The position numbers and the translations under genes are program-made. DNA of 64,000 nt from positions 1 through 64,000 of the forward strand of contig CANHVO010000002.1 in the NCBI GenBank assembly GCA_947463915.1. Reading direction: 5' to 3'. The notes under the pieces are model-generated. The model did no database searches, was not told the origin of the DNA, and saw only the letters and a list, made by a program, of their open reading frames with translations. This document shows, piece after piece, positions 17,420 to 25,664 of this stretch. Every line of letters starts with the position of its first letter. Positions within the stretch are counted from its first letter, which is position 1. The DNA comes from Planctomycetaceae bacterium. GTDB lineage: Bacteria > Planctomycetota > Planctomycetia > Pirellulales > Pirellulaceae.

Positions 17420-18411
17420 TACTGTACCGCTTCTGGATTCGAACAAGCATGGCCGCGATGATCGCCATTAGCGCTACTGTGGCGATTGCTTGCAACGTTC
17501 CCGTCTTTCGTTACGCTCTCGAGCGTTGGCGCCCCGATCTTTGCCAAGTGATCGTTTTTCACGAGGAGAAACTATCGGCTTTTGATGAACTTCAAATTCG
17601 ATGGGTCGAGGAGGAAACCACCGCAAAGGGAGGATACGCAAACGCCGAAATCATTCAGTGCAAAGTCGGATCAGAAACCGATCGTGGCCGAAAGGAACTC
17701 TGGGAGACCTTGAGCCGCCAGCCCAATATCAGCATGCCATATGTTGTCATGCGAACCTCGTTGGGAACGGGCGAACTCGTCACACACTGGAGTGGGCCGC
17801 TTCAAGAAGTATCGAAAGCTCATTTGTTCGATTCCCCGGTTCGTCGCGAGCTATCTCGGCGTTTACTGGCTGGCGATTCCGTTGTATGGCTCATGTTGAA
17901 ATCCGATGATGCGAGCAAAAACAAAGCGACCCGAGATTTATTAGCCACGGAGCTTGAGCGATTGGGTAAGACATTGAAGCTGCCCGATGGCATCGGTTTG
18001 CCTGGTTCCGAGCTCTATTCCGAAGTCCCCCTGTTTTTGAAGTTTACGATTCTTGAGCTGGACCCAAAGGATCCTGCCGAACAGCTGCTAGTCCGATTAA
18101 TGTCGGGCTTTGAAAAGGATGCAAAAAGCGAACCATTGCTTGCGCCGGTGTTCGGTCGAGGGCGTGCGCTCGAGGTCATCTCGGCCAAGCAATTGAATGC
18201 AGGTCTCATCGAGGACCTTACCATGTTTCTGTGCGGAGCTTGTTCCTGCCAAGTAAAGGAAAGAAACCCGGGATTTGACTTGTTGCTCGCGACCAATTGG
18301 AATAGCGAGTTGTACGGCGAAGATGGAGAGGCACCTCCGCCGGTTACCAGTTTGGAACGGACGCCGACGAAACCGACGCCATTGACCATACCTCCTGGAA
18401 GAAAACGATAA
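17416..18411 (+). CDS. Exported hypothetical protein with CNVPVFRYALERW motif and Cys cluster
   Basis: The 331-residue protein has a hydrophobic N-terminus (residues 8-25) followed at once by CNVPVFRYALERWRPD. I associate this segment with planctomycete proteins of unknown function, but that is from memory and not checked. A second cluster, C273-x2-C276-x-C278, lies in LCGACSCQVKERNPG near the C-terminus and could bind a metal or be redox active. The ATG overlaps the stop of the PQQ gene (ATGA), and the doubled ModA gene starts 26 bp after its stop. Placement suggests an envelope partner for the PQQ protein and transporter. No function is claimed. Confidence 0.6.
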   Translation: MILYRFWIRTSMAAMIAISATVAIACNVPVFRYALERWRPDLCQVIVFHEEKLSAFDELQIRWVEEETTAKGGYANAEIIQCKVGSETDRGRKELWETLSRQPNISMPYVVMRTSLGTGELVTHWSGPLQEVSKAHLFDSPVRRELSRRLLAGDSVVWLMLKSDDASKNKATRDLLATELERLGKTLKLPDGIGLPGSELYSEVPLFLKFTILELDPKDPAEQLLVRLMSGFEKDAKSEPLLAPVFGRGRALEVISAKQLNAGLIEDLTMFLCGACSCQVKERNPGFDLLLATNWNSELYGEDGEAPPPVTSLERTPTKPTPLTIPPGRKR

Positions 18412-18436
18412 TGGGGTTACCTGTGGAGCGCTTTCG

Positions 18437-19963
18437 ATGAATCGCCAGAGCCTCGTCTTGATTGGATCGGGTGTTGTATTTGTTGCAATGCTGTTGTTAA
18501 TGAATGCGTCGACATCAACAAAGCCCTCTCGCAACAGCGGCGAGAAAGAAATGGAGCCGCTGGTCGTATTCTGTGCGGCTAGCAATCGAGCCGTTATGGA
18601 ATCGATTCGAACGCAATACGAAAAGGAGTATCATCGGCCCATTCAAATTCAGTATGGTGCCTCACAGACGCTGCTTTCTGCGATCGAGGTTAGCGGGACT
18701 GGAGATATCTATTTGCCAGCAGACGATAGTTTCATCGAACTAGGTACATCCAAAGGCTTGATCAGCGAAGTGTTCCCGTTGGCATCGATGAACGGTGTTA
18801 TCGCTGTTCGCCGTGGGAACCCCAAAAACATTAAGGACTTCTCCGATCTGTTGCAACCTGAGATACGATTGGTTCAGGCGAGCACAGAAGCATCTGCGAT
18901 TGGCAAGAAAACGAAATCCGTACTTTCTGAAGAGCAACGGTGGGCTCCATTAGAGAACGCAACGATTGCTTTTCGAACCACCGTGACGGATGTCGCGAAC
19001 GACTTGGTGGTCCAATCGGCCGACGCCGGAATTGTATACGATGCGATTTTGAAATCGTATCCGGATCTGGAGTCGATCCAACTACCGGAGCTTAAAGGGA
19101 TCGTTTCCAGGGTATCTCTCGGTGTCATTTCGAGTTCAACGCAACCGCAGGCGTCTCTGCATTTTGCTCGCTACGTAGCAGCCAAGGATCGAGGACTGAA
19201 GCACTATCAGGAACAAGGGTTTCAAGTGGGTAGCGGTGATGCCTGGAGCGATGTACCTGAGCTGGCGATCTTTGCCGGTTCGATGCTTCGCCCTGCTATC
19301 GAAGATACGTTGGTAGCGTTTGAAAAACGGGAAGGGGTGCGAGTGACTCGGGTTTACAATGGATGTGGAGTCTTAGTGGCACAAATGAAAGCGGGCCAGC
19401 GACCCGATGCTTATTTTGCGTGCGATCGTGAGTTCATGTCCCAGGTAACTGATCTGTTCCCGAAACCAATTGATGTGTCGATGAACGAACTTGTCATATT
19501 AGTACAAAAAGGGAACCCAATGGAAATCAACTCGTTGCGAGATTTAACAAAGAAAGGGCTTCGAGTCGGAATCGGTCATGAAAAGCAGTGCGCGATGGGT
19601 TGGTTGACACAGAACACTTTCCGCCAGGGAGGGTTACAAACCGAAGTGATGGAGAATGTGACTGTTCAATCGCCGACGGGAGACATGTTGGTAAACCAGA
19701 TGCGAGCTGGGGCGTTGGATGCGGCGGTAGCTTATTTGAGCAACGCGGCTGGTTCCGCGGAACATCTAGATGCAATCCCTATTGAGGGATTATCCTGTTC
19801 GCTCGCCATCCAACCGTTTGCGGTTGCGGATGGATCACCCAATGCTCAATTGGCGCAACGGTTGTTTCACAAGCTTTGTTCGGTGGAGTCCCAGGAGATC
19901 TTCGAGGCCGAAGGTTTTCGTTGGCAAGCTCCACTGACGTCGGTCAAACCGTTAGCACCCTAA
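18437..19963 (+). CDS. Molybdate-type ABC substrate-binding protein, two ModA-like domains in one chain
   Basis: The 508-residue protein has a membrane anchor or signal (residues 7-24) and then two copies of the periplasmic oxyanion-binding fold. Domain 1 runs about 41-262 (VVFCAASNRAVMESI at the start). Domain 2 runs about 270-500 (AIFAGSMLRPAIEDTLVAFE, then YNGCGVLVAQMKAGQRPDAY). Each has the family pattern of a Ser-rich first loop, a G-SG-like second loop and a D-Y-FAC/LPADD segment. Ordinary ModA proteins have one domain of about 230 residues. GGAG lies 8 bases before the ATG. It is joined to modB by a TAATG overlap. The ligand could be molybdate or tungstate. Confidence 0.85.
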   Translation: MNRQSLVLIGSGVVFVAMLLLMNASTSTKPSRNSGEKEMEPLVVFCAASNRAVMESIRTQYEKEYHRPIQIQYGASQTLLSAIEVSGTGDIYLPADDSFIELGTSKGLISEVFPLASMNGVIAVRRGNPKNIKDFSDLLQPEIRLVQASTEASAIGKKTKSVLSEEQRWAPLENATIAFRTTVTDVANDLVVQSADAGIVYDAILKSYPDLESIQLPELKGIVSRVSLGVISSSTQPQASLHFARYVAAKDRGLKHYQEQGFQVGSGDAWSDVPELAIFAGSMLRPAIEDTLVAFEKREGVRVTRVYNGCGVLVAQMKAGQRPDAYFACDREFMSQVTDLFPKPIDVSMNELVILVQKGNPMEINSLRDLTKKGLRVGIGHEKQCAMGWLTQNTFRQGGLQTEVMENVTVQSPTGDMLVNQMRAGALDAAVAYLSNAAGSAEHLDAIPIEGLSCSLAIQPFAVADGSPNAQLAQRLFHKLCSVESQEIFEAEGFRWQAPLTSVKPLAP

Positions 19964-20826
19964 TGTCGGACCAAAAATCAAGTGAAATAAGTCAAGCGAA
20001 AAACGCCAATTGGACTCCAAGACGCCGCTCTGATGCATTGTTCTTTTTGGTCATGGGTGGCATTTCGGCCTGTTTCGTCCTGCTGATCATTTTGTTGTTG
20101 GCAGCTGATATTTTGTTTACGACGCCTCGTAACTTTTACGAAGCGCTTGCAAAACCTGAGATCCGCGCGGCGGTTCAATTGACGCTATTTTCATGCACCG
20201 CTGCCGCCATCTTGTCTATTTGGGTTGGGACTCCGCTTGGCTATTTGCTGTCGCGTTACTCGTTTCGAGGGCGTTGGCTAATCGACACTTTGGTCGATAT
20301 TCCAATTGTTTTGCCACCGCTGGTGCTGGGGCTTAGTTTGTTGATCCTGTTTCATCAGCCAATATTTGGGCTGCAGTTGGAGAGCATCTTTCGCGATTCG
20401 ATAGGCTTTCCAGTTACCTATCGTTGGCCGGCGGTGGTGCTTGCGCAATTCTCAGTCGCCTGTGCCTTTTCCGTTCGGACGATGCGGGTAACTTTTGACC
20501 AGATGAACCCAAGAGCCGAGGAGGTAGCACGAACACTTGGCTGCACCCGAGGACAAGCGTTTTGGCAAATCGCACTTCCACAAGCACGCAGAGGCATTAT
20601 TACGGCATTTACGATCGCATGGGCGCGGGCACTTGGCGAATTTGGTCCGATCTTAGTCTTTGCTGGCGCAACGCGGATGCGCACCGAGGTCCTGTCGACA
20701 TCCGTGTTTTTGGAGCTGAGCGTTGGCAACTTGGATGCCGCGGTTGCTGTTTCACTCTTGATGGTGATATTGGCTGTGATTGTTCTCTTGATTTTGCGAG
20801 CTTTCGGAACGGGGTTGAATACGTGA
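19963..20826 (+). CDS. modB: Molybdate-type ABC transporter permease
   Basis: The 287-residue membrane protein has about six hydrophobic segments (for example ISACFVLLIILLLAADILF and LVDIPIVLPPLVLGLSLLIL). The cytoplasmic coupling loop is EEVARTLGCTRGQAFWQIAL followed by PQARRGI, the EAA loop of ABC importers. It forms the channel for the oxyanion delivered by the upstream binding protein. The start at 19963 overlaps the stop of that gene (TAATG), and the stop overlaps the GTG start of the ATPase gene. The N-terminal 30 residues are polar and longer than in many ModB proteins. Confidence 0.9.
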   Translation: MSDQKSSEISQAKNANWTPRRRSDALFFLVMGGISACFVLLIILLLAADILFTTPRNFYEALAKPEIRAAVQLTLFSCTAAAILSIWVGTPLGYLLSRYSFRGRWLIDTLVDIPIVLPPLVLGLSLLILFHQPIFGLQLESIFRDSIGFPVTYRWPAVVLAQFSVACAFSVRTMRVTFDQMNPRAEEVARTLGCTRGQAFWQIALPQARRGIITAFTIAWARALGEFGPILVFAGATRMRTEVLSTSVFLELSVGNLDAAVAVSLLMVILAVIVLLILRAFGTGLNT

Positions 20827-21464
20827 TCGAACTTCGCAATGTCACGTTAAAGAGCGGAGCGTTTTCACTGGCTGGAGTTAACTTGTTCGTGCCTTCAGGC
20901 AGGTACGCGGTATTGATGGGACCGACCGGTCGAGGTAAGACCACATTGTTAGAGAGTATTTGTGGTTTGCGAAAGGTTGCTACGGGGCAGATTCTGATCC
21001 ATGGTCAAGACGTGACGCATTGGAACCCAGCCGACCGGCAGATTGGTTACGTACCTCAAGACTTGGCATTGTTTCCAACATTGACGGTTCGCGAGCATCT
21101 TGAGTTTGCGATGCGACTTCGCAAAAGATCAGGTGCCGAAATGGCTGCACGAACAGGTGAGTTGGCTGAGGTTCTCGGAATCACGCACTTGCTGAAGCGT
21201 TCGATCGCAGGGCTGAGTGGAGGTGAATCGCAACGGGTCGCCTTGGGCAGAGCACTGTCGTTCAAGCCACCTGTATTATTGCTGGACGAACCCTTGAGCG
21301 CACTGGACGAAGCAACTCGAAATGACATGCATGCGTTGCTGCGACGCGTGAAGGAAACCTCAAGCGTAACAACGCTCCATGTTACGCACAGCCTTGCCGA
21401 GTCGGAATCACTCGCCGATTGTTCCCTTTGGCTAAACCAAGACGGAATTCTGGATCGCGGCTGA
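20823..21464 (+). CDS. modC: Molybdate-type ABC transporter ATP-binding protein
   Basis: The 213-residue protein is an ABC ATPase: Walker A GPTGRGKTT at 33-41, Q-loop near VPQD, signature LSGGESQRVALGRAL, Walker B LLLDEP, and a switch His in LHVTHS. It powers uptake through ModB. The start is GTG at 20823, inside the modB stop (GTGA). The chain ends just after the H-loop, so the C-terminal TOBE domain that many ModC proteins use for molybdate sensing is absent. It is the last gene of the unit. Confidence 0.9.
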   Translation: MIELRNVTLKSGAFSLAGVNLFVPSGRYAVLMGPTGRGKTTLLESICGLRKVATGQILIHGQDVTHWNPADRQIGYVPQDLALFPTLTVREHLEFAMRLRKRSGAEMAARTGELAEVLGITHLLKRSIAGLSGGESQRVALGRALSFKPPVLLLDEPLSALDEATRNDMHALLRRVKETSSVTTLHVTHSLAESESLADCSLWLNQDGILDRG

Positions 21465-21569
21465 CCGGTCGATTTTTTGAAATTTTTTCATTTTCTTGTA
21501 CACGGTTCCGTTACCGTCTGCAGTTTCCGTTAGGTGCAGCGAAATTAACAGTTTTCGAACGGGCAGCAA

Positions 21570-22106
21570 TTGACTGGGAACAAGGCAAATGACTCAAGCG
21601 AATTGAACGAGTTTCATCGGATCGTTGATCCGTTGGAACCGGAGATCGGGCGCGCACTTTGGAGAGTGACTCGCGACACCGATGCTGCCGACGACGCATT
21701 TCAAATTGCAATGCTCACAATTTGGCAGCGGCTATCGGTGGTACGAGTCCATCCAAACCCAAGAGCGCTTGTCCTCCGGATTTGCATCGATTCTGGATGG
21801 TATGTTCGAAGGCAGCAAAAAAGGATTCCAGAAACAGGCGTGCGTCTGGAAGAGCAGGCAACTAGCCAATCGCAAAGCGCGAGCCAAAAAACGGTATTCG
21901 ACGAGCTCACTCAAGATCTCTTTTCGGCGATAGAGTCTCTGCCTGAGCAGCAATCGATCTGCGCATGGCTACGCTTTGTAGAACAGTGGAAGACCAAAGA
22001 AATTGCAGGCAGTCTTCAGATTTCGGAGCCTACGGTCCGCAAGCATATTGAAAGGGCTCGCAAACAGCTTGCCCTTCGATTACGAAGCCATCTTAAAACC
22101 GACTAG
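21570..22106 (+). CDS. ECF-type sigma factor
   Basis: The 178-residue protein has a region 2 (LWRVTRDTDAADDAFQIAML, then IWQRL) and a region 4 helix-turn-helix (TKEIAGSLQISEPTVRKHIE followed by RARKQL). The usual region 2 Asp-rich motif is kept. The start is uncertain: I used TTG at 21570 because no in-frame ATG exists before region 2. The next gene begins 16 bp after its stop and encodes a large membrane protein, the normal place for an anti-sigma factor or sensor. The factor should control envelope genes, including possibly its own pair. Confidence 0.82.
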   Translation: MTGNKANDSSELNEFHRIVDPLEPEIGRALWRVTRDTDAADDAFQIAMLTIWQRLSVVRVHPNPRALVLRICIDSGWYVRRQQKRIPETGVRLEEQATSQSQSASQKTVFDELTQDLFSAIESLPEQQSICAWLRFVEQWKTKEIAGSLQISEPTVRKHIERARKQLALRLRSHLKTD

Positions 22107-22121
22107 TATCAGTGGATTGAC

Positions 22122-25001
22122 ATGAACAACAGCGAATTCCAAGATGATGATGAACTCGGTTGGGAACGACTTAAGGATACGGAGCCGCCAGCCGAATTGA
22201 TAGCGAGATTGCATGGTCGGCTTGCTGATTTCCATCCAGACCGAGTGCCCATCGAGCTACGGCGTTCTAAATCACGAAAGTCAGCTGCTTTCTTGACGGT
22301 GTTCCTGGTGACCGCAGCAAGCGCCGTCATCGCAGCGTGTGCATTTCGTTTCTTTTTTGATAGCCCGAATGCTACCATCGCGAAGAACGATCCGCCGAAT
22401 GAGAATGTGAGCGAGCAGGATTCTGCTATTGAGGAGCAACTTCCCTTGGAAACTCGCAATCAACTATTGATTGCGAGCTACAACTCAACTTCATTGGCTC
22501 CTCCGAAATTAGTAAATGGAAATTTGGAAGAACTCCGGCAAGGTAAGTTTGCGGTTGGATGGCAGTTTAGAGCAACCTCCAAGCACTTTCAAATGAATGT
22601 ATTCGAAGATACCGCTTCGAGAAATCACTTTGTACGAATCGAATGCGGAAAGAAACTGAATGCGGATCACTTCGGAAACGTGATGCAGACGATCGAAGCC
22701 GAGCCTTTTCTCAATCAGCGAGTTGTTTTTTCGGCCAAGGTAAGGGGAAGGGACCTTGGCCATCATGGGAGTGTTCATTTATGGCTGCGCGTCGATGGGA
22801 TGAATGGTAGAGGCGAAATTGTTCCACTGACCTTTGACAACATGAGTGATCGAGCAGTGCATCAACCGGATTGGGTTGAGTGTTCGATCGTAAGCGATGT
22901 CCCCTCCAATGCAACCCATATTAATGTCGGTGCATTCTTGATGCGAGGAGGTATCGCAGAAATCGACGATTTCAAGCTGGTTCGCGCTGACGAAGGTATG
23001 CCTGTAACAGCACCTCTGCTGCAAAGCTCCGAGTTGGCGATGAAACGCAAGGAGCGGTTCGTGACTCTTCGTTCGCCGACGCAAGAAGAACCAAAGATTG
23101 CTGTTACCGAAGGACCGAAAACGAGCTTAATAAATGGCAGTTTTGAGTTGTCCACGGACGACCAACCCACAGCAGGATGGCAACTCTACGCGGGCGGAGC
23201 GGAGGCCAAGCTTGATTCCGAAGAGACTTTTCATGGTTCAAAGGCACTAAAACTTTCTAGCGAAGCGAAACGGAACGACAGCCAATTTACCAATGTTTCG
23301 CAGAGCTTCCCTGCCAAACAATGGCACAATAAGACACTTCGGTTTCGTGCGGGGGTCAAGGTAAAGGACAAGTCATCAGGAGTAGTTCAGCTATGGCTTC
23401 GAGGGGACGGTATCTCTGTAAGTGGCGCCACGCATCCCGTTGTTTTCGATAACATGCAGGATCGTCCAATTCGATCCTCTCTATGGAAGCACTATGATAT
23501 TATCGTAAAGATCCCCGCAGAGACAAAAAGCATTGTATTGGGGGTCTTGTTCATAGGTGAGGGGACCGCATGGATTGACGATTGTTCTTTGGAGACAGTT
23601 GAGTCTCATGGTCTGAGCAATACGAGAAATGAAGAGCCTATTGCATTCGTTGTTGTCGGTGTCAGCTTGGCGATCCTAGGCTTACTACTTTCCATTTGGG
23701 CGCATCAAGCGGAGAGTCGGGTTGGACAGCCGTTTTCCCTTCGATTTGCTTGCGTCTATTGGTTGCTGTACACACAAGCTTCTGTTCTGCACGTTTTCCC
23801 CTTTACTGGGTTAGCGGTTGGAAATGCGCTTGCGTTCATTCAGGATCGCAGTGTGCGTTGGTTTGCGAAGAACGCATTGGGAATTGAACGAGAGTTGATT
23901 GGCCCAAATGGTAGCGGAGACACAACGCATGACTTCATTCGACTGCTGTTACTTCTGTTCGTCAGCCTTGGTATCGGGGCCGTTTGGACAGCCCTGAGTC
24001 GTAAGTCGACTTGGGATAGACGACTCAAAGATTTGTTTCAAAGCATGCTAAGGTACACACTGGCACTGTCCCTAATTGGCTATGGTTTGGCAAAAATGAC
24101 TAAGTCGGGAAATCAGTTTCCGGAACCTGGAATTGAGCAGCTGCTCAAGACATGGGGCGATTCGTCACCTATGAACCTCATCTGGACGATGATGGGTAGC
24201 TCACAGTCCTACAATTTTTTTGCTGGAGCAACAGAAGTTGCGGCATCGCTTCTACTCATTTGGCGTCGTAGCGCTTGGCTCGGGGCTGCCCTATCCGCAG
24301 GAATCATGTTAAATGTATTCATGATCAACATGTGCTATGACGTCCCAGTCAAGCAATACTCGTTTCATCTATTAGCGATTGGGATTCAGCTCGTGTTTGC
24401 AGATCTGCGTTGGGCACAACTCATTCTACTGAATCGGCAAACGCAAACTCGCGATCTCAGTCCTGATTACCAATCCAAGTTCTTCGAACAATTCCATCGA
24501 GCGATCAAGGCGTGGGTCGTCGTTGTTGGCTTTGCGATTCCAATCGCGATGGCCGCGTACCAAAACTGGACATACCGTGCGGCATTGCCGGACAACCAAA
24601 TTTTTGGTGCTTATCGTGTTGAACAATTCGAAATAGAAAACACCGCTGAAAGTGACAATGCAAGAATGTGGCAAAACGTGATTCTTCGCGAAATCCCTGG
24701 CACGGAGGGAAGGCCTGGCTACTCGAGGATGCAAATCTATTGGGTAAAAACGGAGGCGATTTTCGATAATGTTGCAAGCAAAGAAAGCTTCACTGTGGTA
24801 CTCAACCCCGCGGAGTCAACCATTTCGATTCCGAAGGAGCAAACGGAACTCCACTATGTGCTCGATGGTAACAAGGCCGAATGGACGGGCTCTTTCAAAG
24901 GAAAGCAAGTCCATATTAAGCTTCAACGGATTACGCGAAATGATTTTCTGCTGGTCAATCGCGGCTTCCGATGGGTTAACGAAATCCCCTTTAATCGCTA
25001 A
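22122..25001 (+). CDS. Membrane protein with two jelly-roll-like ectodomains and DoxX-like region; candidate anti-sigma sensor
   Basis: The 959-residue protein has a cytoplasmic head of about 50 residues, a membrane segment (about 53-78), and two similar domains of about 160 residues (about 127-288 and 335-495). Each opens with LVNGNLEE or LINGSFEL, has a VHLWLRVDGM or VQLWLRGDGI strand, and ends with an AEIDD or AWIDD strand, as in carbohydrate-binding jelly rolls. Six or more membrane segments follow (about 505-820), like DoxX proteins, and then a C-terminal ectodomain ending in NRGFRWVNEIPFNR. The gene starts 16 bp after an ECF sigma gene. A sigma-controlling sensor of wall sugars is a fair guess, not shown. 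Its last 11 bp overlap a convergent gene. Confidence 0.7.
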   Translation: MNNSEFQDDDELGWERLKDTEPPAELIARLHGRLADFHPDRVPIELRRSKSRKSAAFLTVFLVTAASAVIAACAFRFFFDSPNATIAKNDPPNENVSEQDSAIEEQLPLETRNQLLIASYNSTSLAPPKLVNGNLEELRQGKFAVGWQFRATSKHFQMNVFEDTASRNHFVRIECGKKLNADHFGNVMQTIEAEPFLNQRVVFSAKVRGRDLGHHGSVHLWLRVDGMNGRGEIVPLTFDNMSDRAVHQPDWVECSIVSDVPSNATHINVGAFLMRGGIAEIDDFKLVRADEGMPVTAPLLQSSELAMKRKERFVTLRSPTQEEPKIAVTEGPKTSLINGSFELSTDDQPTAGWQLYAGGAEAKLDSEETFHGSKALKLSSEAKRNDSQFTNVSQSFPAKQWHNKTLRFRAGVKVKDKSSGVVQLWLRGDGISVSGATHPVVFDNMQDRPIRSSLWKHYDIIVKIPAETKSIVLGVLFIGEGTAWIDDCSLETVESHGLSNTRNEEPIAFVVVGVSLAILGLLLSIWAHQAESRVGQPFSLRFACVYWLLYTQASVLHVFPFTGLAVGNALAFIQDRSVRWFAKNALGIERELIGPNGSGDTTHDFIRLLLLLFVSLGIGAVWTALSRKSTWDRRLKDLFQSMLRYTLALSLIGYGLAKMTKSGNQFPEPGIEQLLKTWGDSSPMNLIWTMMGSSQSYNFFAGATEVAASLLLIWRRSAWLGAALSAGIMLNVFMINMCYDVPVKQYSFHLLAIGIQLVFADLRWAQLILLNRQTQTRDLSPDYQSKFFEQFHRAIKAWVVVVGFAIPIAMAAYQNWTYRAALPDNQIFGAYRVEQFEIENTAESDNARMWQNVILREIPGTEGRPGYSRMQIYWVKTEAIFDNVASKESFTVVLNPAESTISIPKEQTELHYVLDGNKAEWTGSFKGKQVHIKLQRITRNDFLLVNRGFRWVNEIPFNR

Positions 25002-25455
25002 GCAATCGGTGAGTAAGCATCGCGTGGCCAAGCGCAGCGCCCCCAACGCAGAGAGGCACAATGTAGGCATACGGTAAGTGCAGTATCAATTCCAATTTCG
25101 GTTCGACATCCCAGCCGAAGGGGACAGGCGATGAAAGCAGCGCTACCCTGCCCACATTGAGCAAGAGGACGATGCCGATGATATTGAATAGCCACGCGAG
25201 CCAGTAACGCTTGTCTACAAACGCGAAAACCAGACAGGCCAGCACTCCACTGACGATATCCCAATTGCTCCCAGTCCAAGTCATCGTTTTCGGAATGGTA
25301 CCGCTCAAGTACCAATCGTGCAGAACAAGCTCTAGCGGAAGCCGAAACGCTTGAAACAATACGAGCCATGCGATTGGAACTTGATGAGCTATGCGGCGCC
25401 CTATCGGAGTGAAAGCCATTAGGACCGCCGCTGCGACGGTTCCAGCTAGGAACAT
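24991..25455 (-). pseudogene. C-terminal part of a conserved membrane protein (5' truncated)
   Basis: The 154-residue frame holds several membrane segments (LLNVGRVALLSSPVPFGWDV lies between two) and the stretch FRLPLELVLHDWYLSGTIPK. From memory, similar proteins are about 210 residues long with an extra N-terminal helix that is missing here. The ATG at 25455 falls inside the end of the truncated SDR frame, so it may be translated by coupling. The 3' end overlaps the convergent DoxX-like gene by 11 bp. It seems to be what is left after a deletion joined it to the SDR gene. Confidence 0.55.
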
Positions 25456-25649
25456 TGGGCCAAAGGGACATTGCACTCTCTGCTGATTTCTTCTGCCAAT
25501 TGATCCAAAACGTTGACGCTTCGACTGACCAAGATCAAGTCCAATCCTGCATGGGCAATTTGCTTGGCAAGTGCGCGCCCAATCCCTGAAGACGCACCGG
25601 TAACGACGGCCCAATGTCCGTACTTTTTCAAGAATGTGTTCTGACTCAT
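25446..25649 (-). pseudogene. Short-chain dehydrogenase, N-terminal fragment only
   Basis: The 67 residues contain the start of an SDR Rossmann fold: WAVVTGASSGIGRALAKQIA with the TGxxxGIG dinucleotide motif, then the second strand LDLILVSRS. The SDR similarity stops near residue 60 and the frame ends seven residues later. No catalytic Tyr-x3-Lys can be encoded, since the following DNA encodes a membrane protein. AAGAG lies 5 bases before the ATG and the gene begins 15 bp after the QueG-like stop, so it was once a working second gene of that operon. Confidence 0.75.
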
Positions 25650-25664
25650 ATCGCTCTTTCGTTT

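Noticed and set aside
18412-18436. A molybdenum-cofactor riboswitch before the doubled ModA gene.
   Set aside because: The gap is only 25 bp, too short for such an element.
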